This document shows positions 56,196 to 64,000 of a stretch of DNA of 64,000 nt, in pieces (within the stretch, counting starts at the first letter, position 1; every line of letters begins with the position of its first letter). Location of the stretch: positions 1 to 64,000 of the forward strand of contig NZ_QTQP01000008.1 in the NCBI RefSeq assembly GCF_003854275.1. The letters are read 5' to 3'. The notes under the pieces are model-generated. The model saw only the letters and a list, made by a program, of their open reading frames with translations. It made no database searches and was not told where the DNA came from. Position numbers and translations under genes: made by a program. Source of the stretch: Burkholderia sp. Bp8963. GTDB lineage: Bacteria; Pseudomonadota; Gammaproteobacteria; Burkholderiales; Burkholderiaceae.

Positions 56196-56418
56196 TGCAT
56201 AGCACATCCCGGGGAACAATATGGAATCCGTGTCTTCGCGTCGACCGGTATAAATACCAATCATGCGTGTGCGTTTCCGTCACGTGCCCGACAACGCAAA
56301 CGAGAACACGATGCGAACGTCAGCCGCCCTTTCCGTGACCGTGCAGCGCGGCGGGCGAGGCCGCGGCCGTGTCGCTGCACGTGTATGGCGGGTCCGGCGA
56401 ACGGATCGCGACGATGCG

Positions 56419-58908
56419 TCAGGCCGAACTGCCGTCTCGCGGCGACGAAACCGAAACCGGCCCCGCGTGGTCTGCGGAACGCGCCGACGCGGAAACCGCC
56501 GCAGCGACCGGCACAAGCGGCGCAGCCTCGCTGGCCACCGGGGTCTCGCTGACGTCCGCCACCGGCTCCCCGTGCATTGCCCACGGCGCCCCGACCACCT
56601 GCATCTGCGGCACCGGAATTTCGATGCCCGCGGCTTCCATCCTCGCCTTCACGCGCGCGTTGAACGCCCGCATCACGGCCGCCTGCTGCTGCGGTTGCGT
56701 GCGGATCTGGCCTTTGACGATCAGCCAGTTCGGCTCGAAGCGGTCGAGCCCCCACACCTCGACGCCGCCGAGCATCAGGCGCCGCACCGTGAAGTCGCTC
56801 CACAGGTCGGCGCCCGCGTCGCGGATCAGGTGCGTGAGTGCGTCGACGTCGGCGGACAGCGGCGCGCGCACCTCGAACACCGCGCAGCCGAAATCGCGCG
56901 ACAGGTTCTTCACGATCTTGATCTGCGAGAACGGAATCGCGTGCAGCGCGCCCTGCCCGTCGCGCAGCCGCACGGTGCGGATCGACAGGTGTTCGACGGT
57001 GCCCGCATGCCCGCCGTCGACGTCGATCCAGTCGCCGACCGAGATCGTGTCCTCGACGATGATGAAAAGCCCCGTGATCAGGTCCGACACGAGCGACTGC
57101 GCGCCAAAACCGACCGCGAGGCCGATCACGCCCGCACCGGCGAGCAGCGGCGTCACGTTGATCCCGAGGTTCGCCGCTGTGACGACCGCGGCGATCGTCA
57201 GGATCGTCATGAACACGACGTTGCGCACGAGCGGCAGCATCGTGCGCGCGCGCACGCTCGGGTTGCGGCCGCGGCGCGCGGCGGCAGCATTGAGCGCCTC
57301 GAGAATCGCGGTGTCGACGATGATCCACGTGAGCCACGACACGAACCACGTGACCACGATCGCGGTGACCGCCTGCGCGATCCCGCGCGCGGCGACGCTG
57401 TGCTCGACGATCCGCGCGATCGAGATGCCCCACAGTCGCGACGTCAGCTCGACGTAGCCGAGCCAGATCAGCAGCGTCACGAGCGAGCCGGCGAAGCGCA
57501 CGAGCCGCGCGATGTACGCGGACTGGTTGCGCCGCACGCGGCGATGGGTCGGGTTCGGGCGCGTGATGCGCAGCACGACCGCCGACAGGAAGAACGCGAG
57601 CACGAGCAGCAGCGCGGTGACGACCGACGTCTGCAGCAGGTTCGACGACGTGCTGCTGCCCGCGAGCGTGCCCAGCACCGCGGCGAACGCGAGCAGCAGC
57701 ACCGGCACCGGCCAGACCCACGCGGCAAATTCCGCCATCTCGGTCGTCGCGCGGTGCTGGGTGCGCTGCATATGGCTGCGGTTGCGGATCAGGTGCGCGA
57801 CGGGCCGCCGGTACGCGAGCGCGAAATACGCGCAGAGCGTTGCGGCCGCCATGTTCGCGACCGTCGCGATCAGGCCCGCGAGATTGGTGCCGAGCTGGTG
57901 CGCGATGTCGTAGTTGAGCGCGGCGTCGCCGAGCGCGCCGAACGCGCCGATCACGCGCAGCAGGCGCCACGACCGCTCGATCAGCACGTGCCCCGCCGCC
58001 CGGCGATGCCCGGCACTGAACAGCGCGAACATGATCAGGCACAGCGCAGCAAACACCGAGCCCGCCACGATCACGTACGCGACCACGAGCGCGACGATGC
58101 GGCCGAGCGATTCCGGCAGGTTTCGGGACATCGCGAACACGACCGCGAACGCGATGATCCATGGCCCGACGCGGCGCAGCGCGAACCTCAGCATCTCGCC
58201 CGCGCTAGGGTTCGGATTCAGCTTGATGACGACGCCGGCCCGCGCGGCGAGCCGCTGCTGCAGCCAGATCAGCGCGATTGCGCAGGCGCCCCAGCCGAGC
58301 AGCAGCAGCACGAAGTCGAGCACGACGACGCCGAACGACTCGGGCCCTTGGCCGCTGACGATCGTATACAGCTCGTTGCCTGCCGCGTTGAAGCGGCCCG
58401 CCCAGTAGCGTGCGGGCGAGTCGCCGTGCTTCATGTTCGCTTCGACGGACGCCATGCCCGACGCGATCGCGCCCCACAGGCCGGCATTCGCATCCGACGC
58501 GGCCGATGCGGCTGACGCCGCCTGCGCGGTCTGCGCGACGTCGCGCAGCGCCTTGAGCTGGGACACGAGCGCGGTCCGCTGCCGATCGTTGTCGAGCATG
58601 CGGATCACCGCGTTGAACGAACGCGCGATCTCCGCGGCGCTCGCCGGCGATGGCGCGGACGCCGCGGCGGTGCCCGACGCGGCCACGCCCGATGCGGCCG
58701 ATGCGGACGATGGGGCCCCTGAAGCCCCTGACGCCGATGCAGGCGCGTCGGCCGCAGCCGGCGCGATCAGTTTCTGGAAGGCGGCGAGACCGGGAGGCGT
58801 GACGGCGGCGCCGGCCGGCTGCGCGAACGCGAGGCCGAGCGCCGCCGCGCACAACACGATACGGGGCCTGACCCACCCGCGCGCGACGGCGAGCAAGGCC
58901 AGCAACAC
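56419..58908 (-). CDS. MscS-family mechanosensitive channel, large form with periplasmic N-terminal domain
   Basis: 829 residues if GTG 58908 is the start; the frame is open to 59109 with no ATG before the domains, so the start is uncertain (GTG 58965 is another choice). A signal-like segment (VLCAAALGLAFAQPAGAA) precedes a periplasmic helical region with a Ser/Ala-rich stretch, then about 10 membrane segments and the MscS pore and beta domain: GLAVGFGAQSLVSDLITGLF and VEDTISVGDWIDVDGGHAG, near residues 610-670. The layout recalls YbiO/MscK-like channels. It protects against osmotic downshock. The C-terminal 50 residues are Ala/Val-rich. Confidence 0.88.
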   Translation of the reverse strand: MLLALLAVARGWVRPRIVLCAAALGLAFAQPAGAAVTPPGLAAFQKLIAPAAADAPASASGASGAPSSASAASGVAASGTAAASAPSPASAAEIARSFNAVIRMLDNDRQRTALVSQLKALRDVAQTAQAASAASAASDANAGLWGAIASGMASVEANMKHGDSPARYWAGRFNAAGNELYTIVSGQGPESFGVVVLDFVLLLLGWGACAIALIWLQQRLAARAGVVIKLNPNPSAGEMLRFALRRVGPWIIAFAVVFAMSRNLPESLGRIVALVVAYVIVAGSVFAALCLIMFALFSAGHRRAAGHVLIERSWRLLRVIGAFGALGDAALNYDIAHQLGTNLAGLIATVANMAAATLCAYFALAYRRPVAHLIRNRSHMQRTQHRATTEMAEFAAWVWPVPVLLLAFAAVLGTLAGSSTSSNLLQTSVVTALLLVLAFFLSAVVLRITRPNPTHRRVRRNQSAYIARLVRFAGSLVTLLIWLGYVELTSRLWGISIARIVEHSVAARGIAQAVTAIVVTWFVSWLTWIIVDTAILEALNAAAARRGRNPSVRARTMLPLVRNVVFMTILTIAAVVTAANLGINVTPLLAGAGVIGLAVGFGAQSLVSDLITGLFIIVEDTISVGDWIDVDGGHAGTVEHLSIRTVRLRDGQGALHAIPFSQIKIVKNLSRDFGCAVFEVRAPLSADVDALTHLIRDAGADLWSDFTVRRLMLGGVEVWGLDRFEPNWLIVKGQIRTQPQQQAAVMRAFNARVKARMEAAGIEIPVPQMQVVGAPWAMHGEPVADVSETPVASEAAPLVPVAAAVSASARSADHAGPVSVSSPRDGSSA

Positions 58909-59124
58909 GAGACAACAGGCCGAAAACCTGGCCGAAGAACAGCCCGTTAACCAGCCCGTTATCACCCAGCCCGGAAGATGCAAGGAATCCGAAAGCAAAA
59001 TGCGATCCTGTCTGGGGAAGCACGGATCGCCTAGTGTAGCCGCAAGTTGCGGTGCGCCCGCCGAAGCGGGTCGCCGGCGGCCTGGCTTCGCCGCCCGCCG
59101 GCCGCCCACTTGCTCACTACGCGC

Positions 59125-59766
59125 TCAGTACGCGACGGTCGCGATCTCGCGCACGAAGCTGCCCTGCTCGAGCGCGTCGACGAACGCGACCGCGTAGTCT
59201 TCCGCCGAGATCTTGCTGTCACCGTTCGCGTCGACGATCAGCTTGCCGACACCGGTGCGGAACGTGCCCGTGCGCTCGCCCGGCGCGATCAATGCGGCCG
59301 GCGCAAAGAACGTCCAGTCGAGGTCTTCAACCGTACGCAGGTAGTCGAGCGCATCACGGTGTGCGAGCGCGACCGCCTTGTAGGCGTCCGGAAACCCTTC
59401 CGCATCGACGAGCTGCTTGCCCGGCGCGACTTCGAGCGAGCCCGCGCCCCCCACCACGACGAGCCGCTTCAGGCCCGCCTCGCGCGTACCGGCGACGAGC
59501 GCCCGCGCGGCTGCGACGACCTTCGCCGTGTCGTCCAGCTTCGGGCCGTAGGCGCTTGCGACGACATCATGCCCCGGCAGCGCGGCTGCGATGCTGGCCG
59601 GATCGAACAGGTCGGCCGCTTTCGCGTTGACGCCGTCGGCGGTCGCACCGGGCGTGCGCGACAGCGCCGTTACGCGATGGCCGCGTCGCGCGGCTTCCGC
59701 CGCGATGCGCGAGCCGATCATGCCGGTGGCGCCAAACAGTGCGATGTTCAAAGGACGTTGCGTCAT
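59125..59766 (-). CDS. NAD(P)-binding oxidoreductase of the atypical SDR / NmrA-like type (YwnB-like)
   Basis: 213 residues. The dinucleotide-binding motif GATGMIG (12-18) follows strand LNIALFG; LSRTPG and VVVGGAGSLEVAPGKQLVDA are typical of the YwnB/YhfK_Bsu group, whose members reduce quinones or bind flavin/NADP. A catalytic Tyr-x3-Lys is not evident, as in other atypical SDRs. The neighbouring Rrf2-type regulator lies 122 bases upstream on the same strand, and both genes carry the same palindrome in their promoters. Confidence 0.9.
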   Translation of the reverse strand: MTQRPLNIALFGATGMIGSRIAAEAARRGHRVTALSRTPGATADGVNAKAADLFDPASIAAALPGHDVVASAYGPKLDDTAKVVAAARALVAGTREAGLKRLVVVGGAGSLEVAPGKQLVDAEGFPDAYKAVALAHRDALDYLRTVEDLDWTFFAPAALIAPGERTGTFRTGVGKLIVDANGDSKISAEDYAVAFVDALEQGSFVREIATVAY

Positions 59767-59789
59767 GTCGTTTCTCCAGAAAGAAAAAT

Positions 59790-59802
59790 ATGTAACTTAC
59801 AT
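59790..59802. promoter_or_regulatory. Rrf2-type operator ATGTAA-C-TTACAT
   Basis: Perfect 6-bp arms with a one-base centre, 24 bases upstream of the oxidoreductase start. A related site occurs before the Rrf2 gene (60401-60413). Confidence 0.65.
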
Positions 59803-59888
59803 AATTACATATAAGAGCGAAAAAAATGGGGTGGTCAACCCCGCGTCGTGCCGGACCCGGTCCGGCTCACTTCACCACCTGCCGGCAC

Positions 59889-60344
59889 TCATCCGCCGGC
59901 ACCTGCCTGCTGCTGCCGATGCTGCTCGGAATGCAGCACGTCGGCCGTCACGTCGGCCAGCGTGCGGGTTGCGAGCGACGCTTCCATCGCGCGCTGCGCA
60001 TCGCCAATGTAGTCGGTCAGCACGCCCTGGATGTGCCGCCCCACCAGACATGCGGGATTCGGCGCCTCGCGGTGCAGCGCGAACAGCTGCGCGTCGTCAA
60101 CCGCCCGGTACACGTCGAGCAGCGTGACATCACCGGGCTCGCGCGCGAGCAGCGCGCCGCCGCCCGCGCCGAGCTGCGACGTGGTCAGCCCCGCGGCCGC
60201 CAGCATCGACAGCAGCCGGCGGATCAGCGCCGGGTTCGTGTTGACGCTGCCCGCGATCACGTCGGACGACAGCGGCACGCCTTCCTGCATCGACAGCAAG
60301 GCGAGCACGTGGACGGCAAACGCGAACCGGCTGCTGGTATTCAT
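59889..60344 (-). CDS. Rrf2-family transcriptional regulator (YwnA-like)
   Basis: 151 residues from ATG 60344. The winged helix is at about residues 1-80: SSRFAFAVHVLALLSMQEGV, NPALIRRLLSMLAAAGLT and the wing GAGGGALLAREPGDVTLLDV. Only one cysteine (Cys99) is present, so it lacks the three-Cys Fe-S site of IscR/NsrR and probably senses by a thiol or ligand, as proposed for YwnA/CymR-type members. It lies next to the NmrA-like oxidoreductase gene, its likely target. Confidence 0.92.
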   Translation of the reverse strand: MNTSSRFAFAVHVLALLSMQEGVPLSSDVIAGSVNTNPALIRRLLSMLAAAGLTTSQLGAGGGALLAREPGDVTLLDVYRAVDDAQLFALHREAPNPACLVGRHIQGVLTDYIGDAQRAMEASLATRTLADVTADVLHSEQHRQQQAGAGG

Positions 60345-60400
60345 TCCTGACTCACTCGGCGACGCCGGCCCGTACCGGCTTCCAGCGACAATATGCAACC

Positions 60401-60413
60401 ATGATAGTTACAT
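60401..60413. promoter_or_regulatory. Second Rrf2-type operator (ATGATA-G-TTACAT)
   Basis: Two mismatches from the symmetric ATGTAA-N-TTACAT site at 59790, 56 bases upstream of the Rrf2 gene start. Suggests autoregulation. Confidence 0.5.
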
Positions 60414-60437
60414 TTCATCATTCGTGCAACCGGCGCG

Positions 60438-60860
60438 TCACTGCCCGCTGGCGGGCTTCGCTCCGGACGCGCCCTGCGGGTTCCATTGCTGGAGCTTGCG
60501 CCCCGCTTCCGCGATCTTTGCACCGGCTTCGGACGCGGCCTGGCCAACGACGGCGGATGCCGCCGCGTTCAACTGCGCCTGCGCGGCGGCCGCGAGGCTG
60601 CTGGCCGACAGTGGCGGCACGGCCGACGCAGCGGACGCGATCCCGGCCTTCGCGGCGCCGAGCTGCTGGTTCACCGCGCTCGCGACCTGGTCGATCGCCT
60701 GGGTCGCGTGCTTCGCGACGTCGGCGGCCGCGCTCGCGGCCGTATCGGGCGGTGGCGCGGACGGCGCGCCGGATTTCTCGCATCCTGCGAGCAACGCTGC
60801 GGCGCACGCGGCAGCGACCAGAACGGGCGCGCTGCGCACCCGCCAAGACTTCATGTTCAT
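60438..60860 (-). CDS. Ala-rich lipoprotein
   Basis: 140 residues from ATG 60860, chosen by GGAGA six bases upstream; ATGs at 60866 and 60854 are also in frame. The signal peptide ends in the lipobox LLAGC. The mature part is about 40% Ala, predicted helical, with no enzymatic motif: DTAASAAADVAKHATQAIDQ then repeated Ala/Gln/Ser segments. It may be an envelope helical lipoprotein. No family recognised. Confidence 0.75.
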   Translation of the reverse strand: MNMKSWRVRSAPVLVAAACAAALLAGCEKSGAPSAPPPDTAASAAADVAKHATQAIDQVASAVNQQLGAAKAGIASAASAVPPLSASSLAAAAQAQLNAAASAVVGQAASEAGAKIAEAGRKLQQWNPQGASGAKPASGQ

Positions 60861-61051
60861 CAGCATTCTCCGGCCGCGCGTCGCACGGCCTTCACAATTG
60901 GACCGACGTCGATGATACCGCCTGTGCGCGCCGCATTTCGCGGCTGCAGGTTAAAAATGGCTTTCAATTTCGAACTCGTCTGATTCAAACGCGCGGACAG
61001 TGGCACTAAAGTGATGCAGCCTCAACTCACATCGCCGCGCTCCCGACGTCC

Positions 61052-61387
61052 ATGCATTTCCTAGTCGACTGGTTCATCGTTCTCGCCGTGCTGACGGCCG
61101 CCGCACTGTTTCTGTTCCTGCGCGCGCCGCGCCACCGCTATGCGCCGGAGATCGGCCGCAAGCGCCGCATCGATTCCGCGCGCCTGATCACGCAGGCGAT
61201 CCTCGGCTTCTGGACAGCCGCGCTGATCGTCGCGCGCGGCATCCTCGGCACGGCCGGCGCCGACGCGTCGCCGGCCGGCTTCGCCGCATTCGCGCTCGCC
61301 GCGTTCGGGCTGGCGTCAGTTTCCACCTACTGGACCGTGCTCGCGCTGCGGCTGCGCCGCACTCGCACGCTGTTCACGCGCCACTGA
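61052..61387 (+). CDS. Small membrane protein, unknown
   Basis: 111 residues with three predicted membrane segments: FLVDWFIVLAVLTAAALFLF, LITQAILGFWTAALIVARGI and AAFALAAFGLASVSTYWTVL. A basic loop lies between the first two (RAPRHRYAPEIGRKRRID). No family recognised. Codon use matches its neighbours. It precedes the ammonium transporter but is separated from it by a 288-base region with repeats and a sigma-54 promoter, so it is a separate unit. Confidence 0.7.
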   Translation: MHFLVDWFIVLAVLTAAALFLFLRAPRHRYAPEIGRKRRIDSARLITQAILGFWTAALIVARGILGTAGADASPAGFAAFALAAFGLASVSTYWTVLALRLRRTRTLFTRH

Positions 61388-61415
61388 CGCGCGAGCCCGG
61401 TGCGCACCGCGCACA

Positions 61416-61450
61416 CTGCACTGCACTGCACTGCACTGCACTGCACTGCA
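61416..61450 (+). repeat. Seven tandem copies of CTGCA
   Basis: A perfect pentanucleotide microsatellite in the region upstream of the ammonium transporter gene, 174 bases before the sigma-54 element. Such repeats can change length by slippage. Confidence 0.95.
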
Positions 61451-61623
61451 CCACGTTGCACCATACCGCGCCCGGCGCGCACCAGATCGGCACGCTTCGC
61501 ACCACACGCGTGCGGCCTCGATCGACGCCACCCCATGGCCGCGCAGCGAAGCACCTGCGCGATTCCCCGGAAAGCCGCACGGGATCGCGCCCTCGCACCA
61601 TTTCCACGCATCCGTTCACCACG

Positions 61624-61640
61624 TTGGCTCGATTTTTGCG
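61624..61640 (+). promoter_or_regulatory. Sigma-54 promoter of the ammonium transporter gene
   Basis: TTGGCTCGATTTTTGCG has GG and GC spaced by exactly 10 bases and fits the consensus YTGGCACGRNNNTTGCW at all but two fixed positions. It ends 35 bases before the start codon. NtrC control is expected from other bacteria. Confidence 0.85.
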
Positions 61641-61675
61641 TTCCTCGCCCACTTTTTGAGCAAGGAAGCTTCGGA

Positions 61676-62869
61676 ATGGATGGTCTGAAATCCGGCGTCG
61701 ATACACTGTTCCTGTTGATCGGCGCGGTCATGGTGCTCGCGATGCACGCGGGCTTCGCGTTTCTCGAACTCGGCACGGTGCGCAAGAAGAACCAGGTCAA
61801 CGCGCTCGTGAAGATCCTCGTCGATTTCTCGGTGTCGACCATCGCGTACTTCTTCATCGGCTACACGATCGCGTACGGCGTCGAGTTCTTCGACGACATC
61901 GGCACGCTGTCGCAGCACAGCGGCTACGCGCTCGTGCGCTTCTTCTTTCTGCTGACCTTCGCCGCCGCGATTCCCGCGATCATCTCCGGGGGGATCGCCG
62001 AGCGCGCGAAATTCAATCCACAGCTCGTCGCGACGCTGATCATCGTCGGCTTCATCTATCCGTTCTTCGAAGGGATCGCATGGAACGAGCGCTACGGCGT
62101 GCAGGCGTGGCTCACGCACGCGTTCGGCGCGCCGTTCCACGATTTCGCGGGCTCGGTCGTCGTGCATGCGTTCGGCGGCTGGGTCGCGCTGCCCGCGGTG
62201 CTGCTGCTCGGCGCGCGCCACGGCCGCTACGGCAACGACGGGCGGATCGCCGCGCACCCGCCGTCGAACATCCCGTTTCTCGCGCTCGGCGCGTGGGTGC
62301 TCGCGGTCGGCTGGTTCGGCTTCAACGTGATGAGCGCGCAGACGCTCGACAAGGTGAGCGGCCTCGTCGCAGTGAACTCGCTGATGGCGATGGTTGGCGG
62401 CACGCTCGCCGCGTGGCTAGCAGGCCGCAACGACCCGGGCTTCACGTACAACGGCCCGCTCGCGGGGCTCGTCGCGGTGTGCGCGGGGTCCGACGTGATG
62501 CACCCGATCGGTGCGCTCGCGACCGGCGCCGCGGCCGGCGCGCTGTTCGTCGCAATGTTCACCTGCGTGCAGAACAAGTGGCGCATCGACGACGTGCTCG
62601 GCGTGTGGCCGCTGCACGGGATGTGCGGCGCGCTTGGCGGCATCGCGGCCGGCGTGTTCGGGCTGCCGGCGCTCGGCGGCCTCGGCGGCGTGTCGTTCGT
62701 GTCGCAGCTGCTCGGCACGCTCGGCGGCATCGCGATCGCGCTGGCCGGCGGCACGCTCGTCTACGGCGCGCTGAAAGCGACCGTCGGCCTGCGCCTCGAT
62801 CGCGAGGCGGAATTCGACGGCGCCGATCTGTCGATCCACCGCATCTCGGCAACGCCTGAACGAGACTGA
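61676..62869 (+). CDS. amtB: Ammonium transporter (Amt family)
   Basis: 397 residues with 11 predicted membrane segments. The pore twin histidines are in DFAGSVVVHAFGG and GVWPLHGMCGALGG; the Asp before the first is also kept. ATG 61676 follows AAGGAA; the frame is open to 61400 across the CTGCA repeat, which is not coding. There is no glnK next to it, unlike the usual glnK-amtB pair. The N-terminus lacks the signal peptide of E. coli AmtB. Sigma-54/NtrC control is strongly suggested by the promoter. Confidence 0.95.
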   Translation: MDGLKSGVDTLFLLIGAVMVLAMHAGFAFLELGTVRKKNQVNALVKILVDFSVSTIAYFFIGYTIAYGVEFFDDIGTLSQHSGYALVRFFFLLTFAAAIPAIISGGIAERAKFNPQLVATLIIVGFIYPFFEGIAWNERYGVQAWLTHAFGAPFHDFAGSVVVHAFGGWVALPAVLLLGARHGRYGNDGRIAAHPPSNIPFLALGAWVLAVGWFGFNVMSAQTLDKVSGLVAVNSLMAMVGGTLAAWLAGRNDPGFTYNGPLAGLVAVCAGSDVMHPIGALATGAAAGALFVAMFTCVQNKWRIDDVLGVWPLHGMCGALGGIAAGVFGLPALGGLGGVSFVSQLLGTLGGIAIALAGGTLVYGALKATVGLRLDREAEFDGADLSIHRISATPERD

Positions 62870-62886
62870 GCACAACCGAGCGCCAA

Positions 62887-62915
62887 ACCGACGCCCGACG
62901 CCCGACGCCCGACGC
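62887..62915 (+). repeat. Short CGACGCC tandem repeat after amtB
   Basis: About four copies of a 7-base unit beginning 20 bases past the amtB stop. No terminator was recognised in the gap to the next gene. Confidence 0.6.
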
Positions 62916-63051
62916 AACCATACAATTTCAATTCAAAAAACTTTCATCGAGCGCCTATAAACTTCCGCCCAGTTTTCAAATAGCCTTCGCGCCGCTTGCT
63001 GTTTGCAAACGCGCGACGGCGATTCTTCCAATAACCGAAACTGGACACCCC

Positions 63052-64000
63052 ATGCCCGCGTTGCCCAATGCTTCCCGTCGACAGGCCCTGAAGATCCTCG
63101 CCGGCGCACCGATGCTTCCCCTTTCCGGTCTCGCGCTGCCTGCCCTGCTGACGGGTTGCGGCGGCGACGACAGCCCGGCCGCCACCCCCGCCACCCCCGC
63201 GGCCGCGTTCACCGCGGCGACGTTCTCGGCAATGGCCGCGCCGACGCTCGACAATGCGGCGGCGATGGCGGCGACGACGGTCGGCTCGACGCTGTCGGTG
63301 TCCTTCTCCGACGGCACGTCGCGCAACTTCAAGCTCGCGTACAAGCCGTTCTTCGTAACGGGCGACATGGTGCCGGACGGCAAGGGCGGCACGATCCTCG
63401 CGGGCGGCTACTACGACATCAACAACCAGCCGATCATCGACCGTTCGGTCGCGGGCAAGGAACGCCAGTTCTATTCGGACTGCCCGGACGGCAGCTCGCT
63501 GCTGACGCTGAAGAACGCGAGCGTGCCCGGCGTGAAGGGCAACACGGTGTTCGCAGTCGTGCAGTTCGAATACACGACGCGCGACCAGGCGAGCGTGTCG
63601 CAGTACGGCCAGCTGCCGTCGCCGATCGCGGTGCTGACGCTCGACCAGGATCCGGCGACCGGCGCGCTCAAGCTCGTCAAGTACCACAACGTCGACACGT
63701 CGAAGGCACACGGCCTATGGATCACCTGCGGCGCGAGCCTGTCGCCGTGGGGCACGCATTTGTCGAGCGAGGAATACGAGCCGGACGCGACGAAGGCCGC
63801 GACCGATGCGCAATTCAAGGCATTCAGCAAGAACACGTTCGGCGACGCAACGAAGGCCAATCCTTATCACTACGGCCACCTGCCGGAGATCACCGTCAAT
63901 CCGGACGGCACGGGCACCGTGAAGAAGCACTACTGCCTCGGCCGCATCTCGCACGAGCTGATCCAGGTGATGCCGGACCAGCGCACCGTGATGATGGGCG
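63052..64000 (+). CDS. PhoX-family (DUF839) phosphatase-like Tat lipoprotein (3' end outside window)
   Basis: The first 316 residues are visible. The N-terminus SRRQALKILAGAPMLPLSGL has a twin-arginine pattern followed by the lipobox LTGC, so export by Tat as a lipoprotein is likely. A low-complexity Ala/Thr/Pro linker precedes the domain. WGTHLSSEEYEPD, HYGHLPEITVNPDGTG and KHYCLGRISHEL match PhoX, a Ca/Fe-dependent alkaline phosphatase; GTHLSSEE and GRISHE carry the metal-binding Glu residues. ATG 63052 is used. Active-site residues from the C-terminal half cannot be checked. Confidence 0.88.
   Translation, partial: MPALPNASRRQALKILAGAPMLPLSGLALPALLTGCGGDDSPAATPATPAAAFTAATFSAMAAPTLDNAAAMAATTVGSTLSVSFSDGTSRNFKLAYKPFFVTGDMVPDGKGGTILAGGYYDINNQPIIDRSVAGKERQFYSDCPDGSSLLTLKNASVPGVKGNTVFAVVQFEYTTRDQASVSQYGQLPSPIAVLTLDQDPATGALKLVKYHNVDTSKAHGLWITCGASLSPWGTHLSSEEYEPDATKAATDAQFKAFSKNTFGDATKANPYHYGHLPEITVNPDGTGTVKKHYCLGRISHELIQVMPDQRTVMMG

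Noticed and set aside
61000-61030. Second sigma-54 element (TGGCAC ... TGCA) before the small membrane protein
   Set aside because: GG and GC are 12 bases apart, not 10, so it should not be recognised.
62930-63051. Pho box upstream of the PhoX-like gene
   Set aside because: CTTTCATCGAGCGCCTATA has only a loose likeness to the two-repeat CTGTCAT consensus; the second repeat does not fit.

Overview
The window is very GC-rich chromosomal DNA with tightly packed genes. Many genes start at ATGA/GTGA overlaps, several use GTG, and Shine-Dalgarno sequences are clear. Protein content and gene order point to Burkholderia, probably the B. cepacia complex: a recC-recB-recD operon, MXKDX-repeat protein, thiC with a TPP riboswitch, Fbp-type iron uptake, and a ProY-type permease. 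The genus call rests on recognising protein families; the species cannot be fixed from the sequence alone.

Layout. 1-766: truncated CioA-type quinol oxidase subunit I (minus). 1218-5579: molybdenum cofactor block fdhD-moeA-moaA-moaE-moaD. 5652-10398: MocR-type regulator, quinone oxidoreductase and a large acyl-CoA dehydrogenase (all minus). 10927-18421: a compact five-gene operon (SWIM zinc-finger protein, DUF5691-like protein, MoxR AAA+ ATPase, DUF5682-like protein, VWA protein) of unknown function. It is the best candidate for an undescribed system in the window. 18579-18909: tRNA-Leu(UAA) split by a 244-nt group I intron (minus). 19180-24968: LacI-type regulator, binding-protein-dependent ABC transporter and a GpdQ-like phosphodiesterase, probably for uptake and cleavage of a phosphodiester. 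25130-29767: MFS exporter, EamA transporter, a GC-rich tandem repeat and a chemoreceptor. 29896-31779 (minus): Tat-dependent molybdopterin lipoprotein, its b-type cytochrome partner and a secreted MXKDX repeat protein. 31932-34173: promoter, TPP riboswitch, thiC and terminator.

34333-37543 holds two small lipoproteins, an EamA transporter and an EAL phosphodiesterase preceded by a possible coupled leader ORF. 37577-47302 (minus) is recC-recB-recD-arfB, all with 4-base overlaps. 47507-51475 holds an FUSC-type membrane protein and a ProY/HutT-like permease with a HutC-like operator. 52069-55631 is a Fur-box-controlled Fe(III) ABC transporter. 55691-60344 (minus) holds an Lrp-type regulator with a near-consensus Lrp box, an MscS-like channel, and an Rrf2 regulator/NAD(P)-binding oxidoreductase pair sharing a palindrome. 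60438-64000 holds a lipoprotein, a small membrane protein, an ammonium transporter with a textbook sigma-54 promoter, and a truncated PhoX-like phosphatase.

Themes: molybdenum cofactor genes and one molybdoenzyme occur in the same window; nutrient uptake systems (iron, ammonium, amino acid, organophosphate) carry recognisable regulatory sites; the MoxR-VWA operon lies directly beyond the 3' end of the intron-bearing tRNA gene. No integrase, transposase, insertion sequence or CRISPR array was seen.
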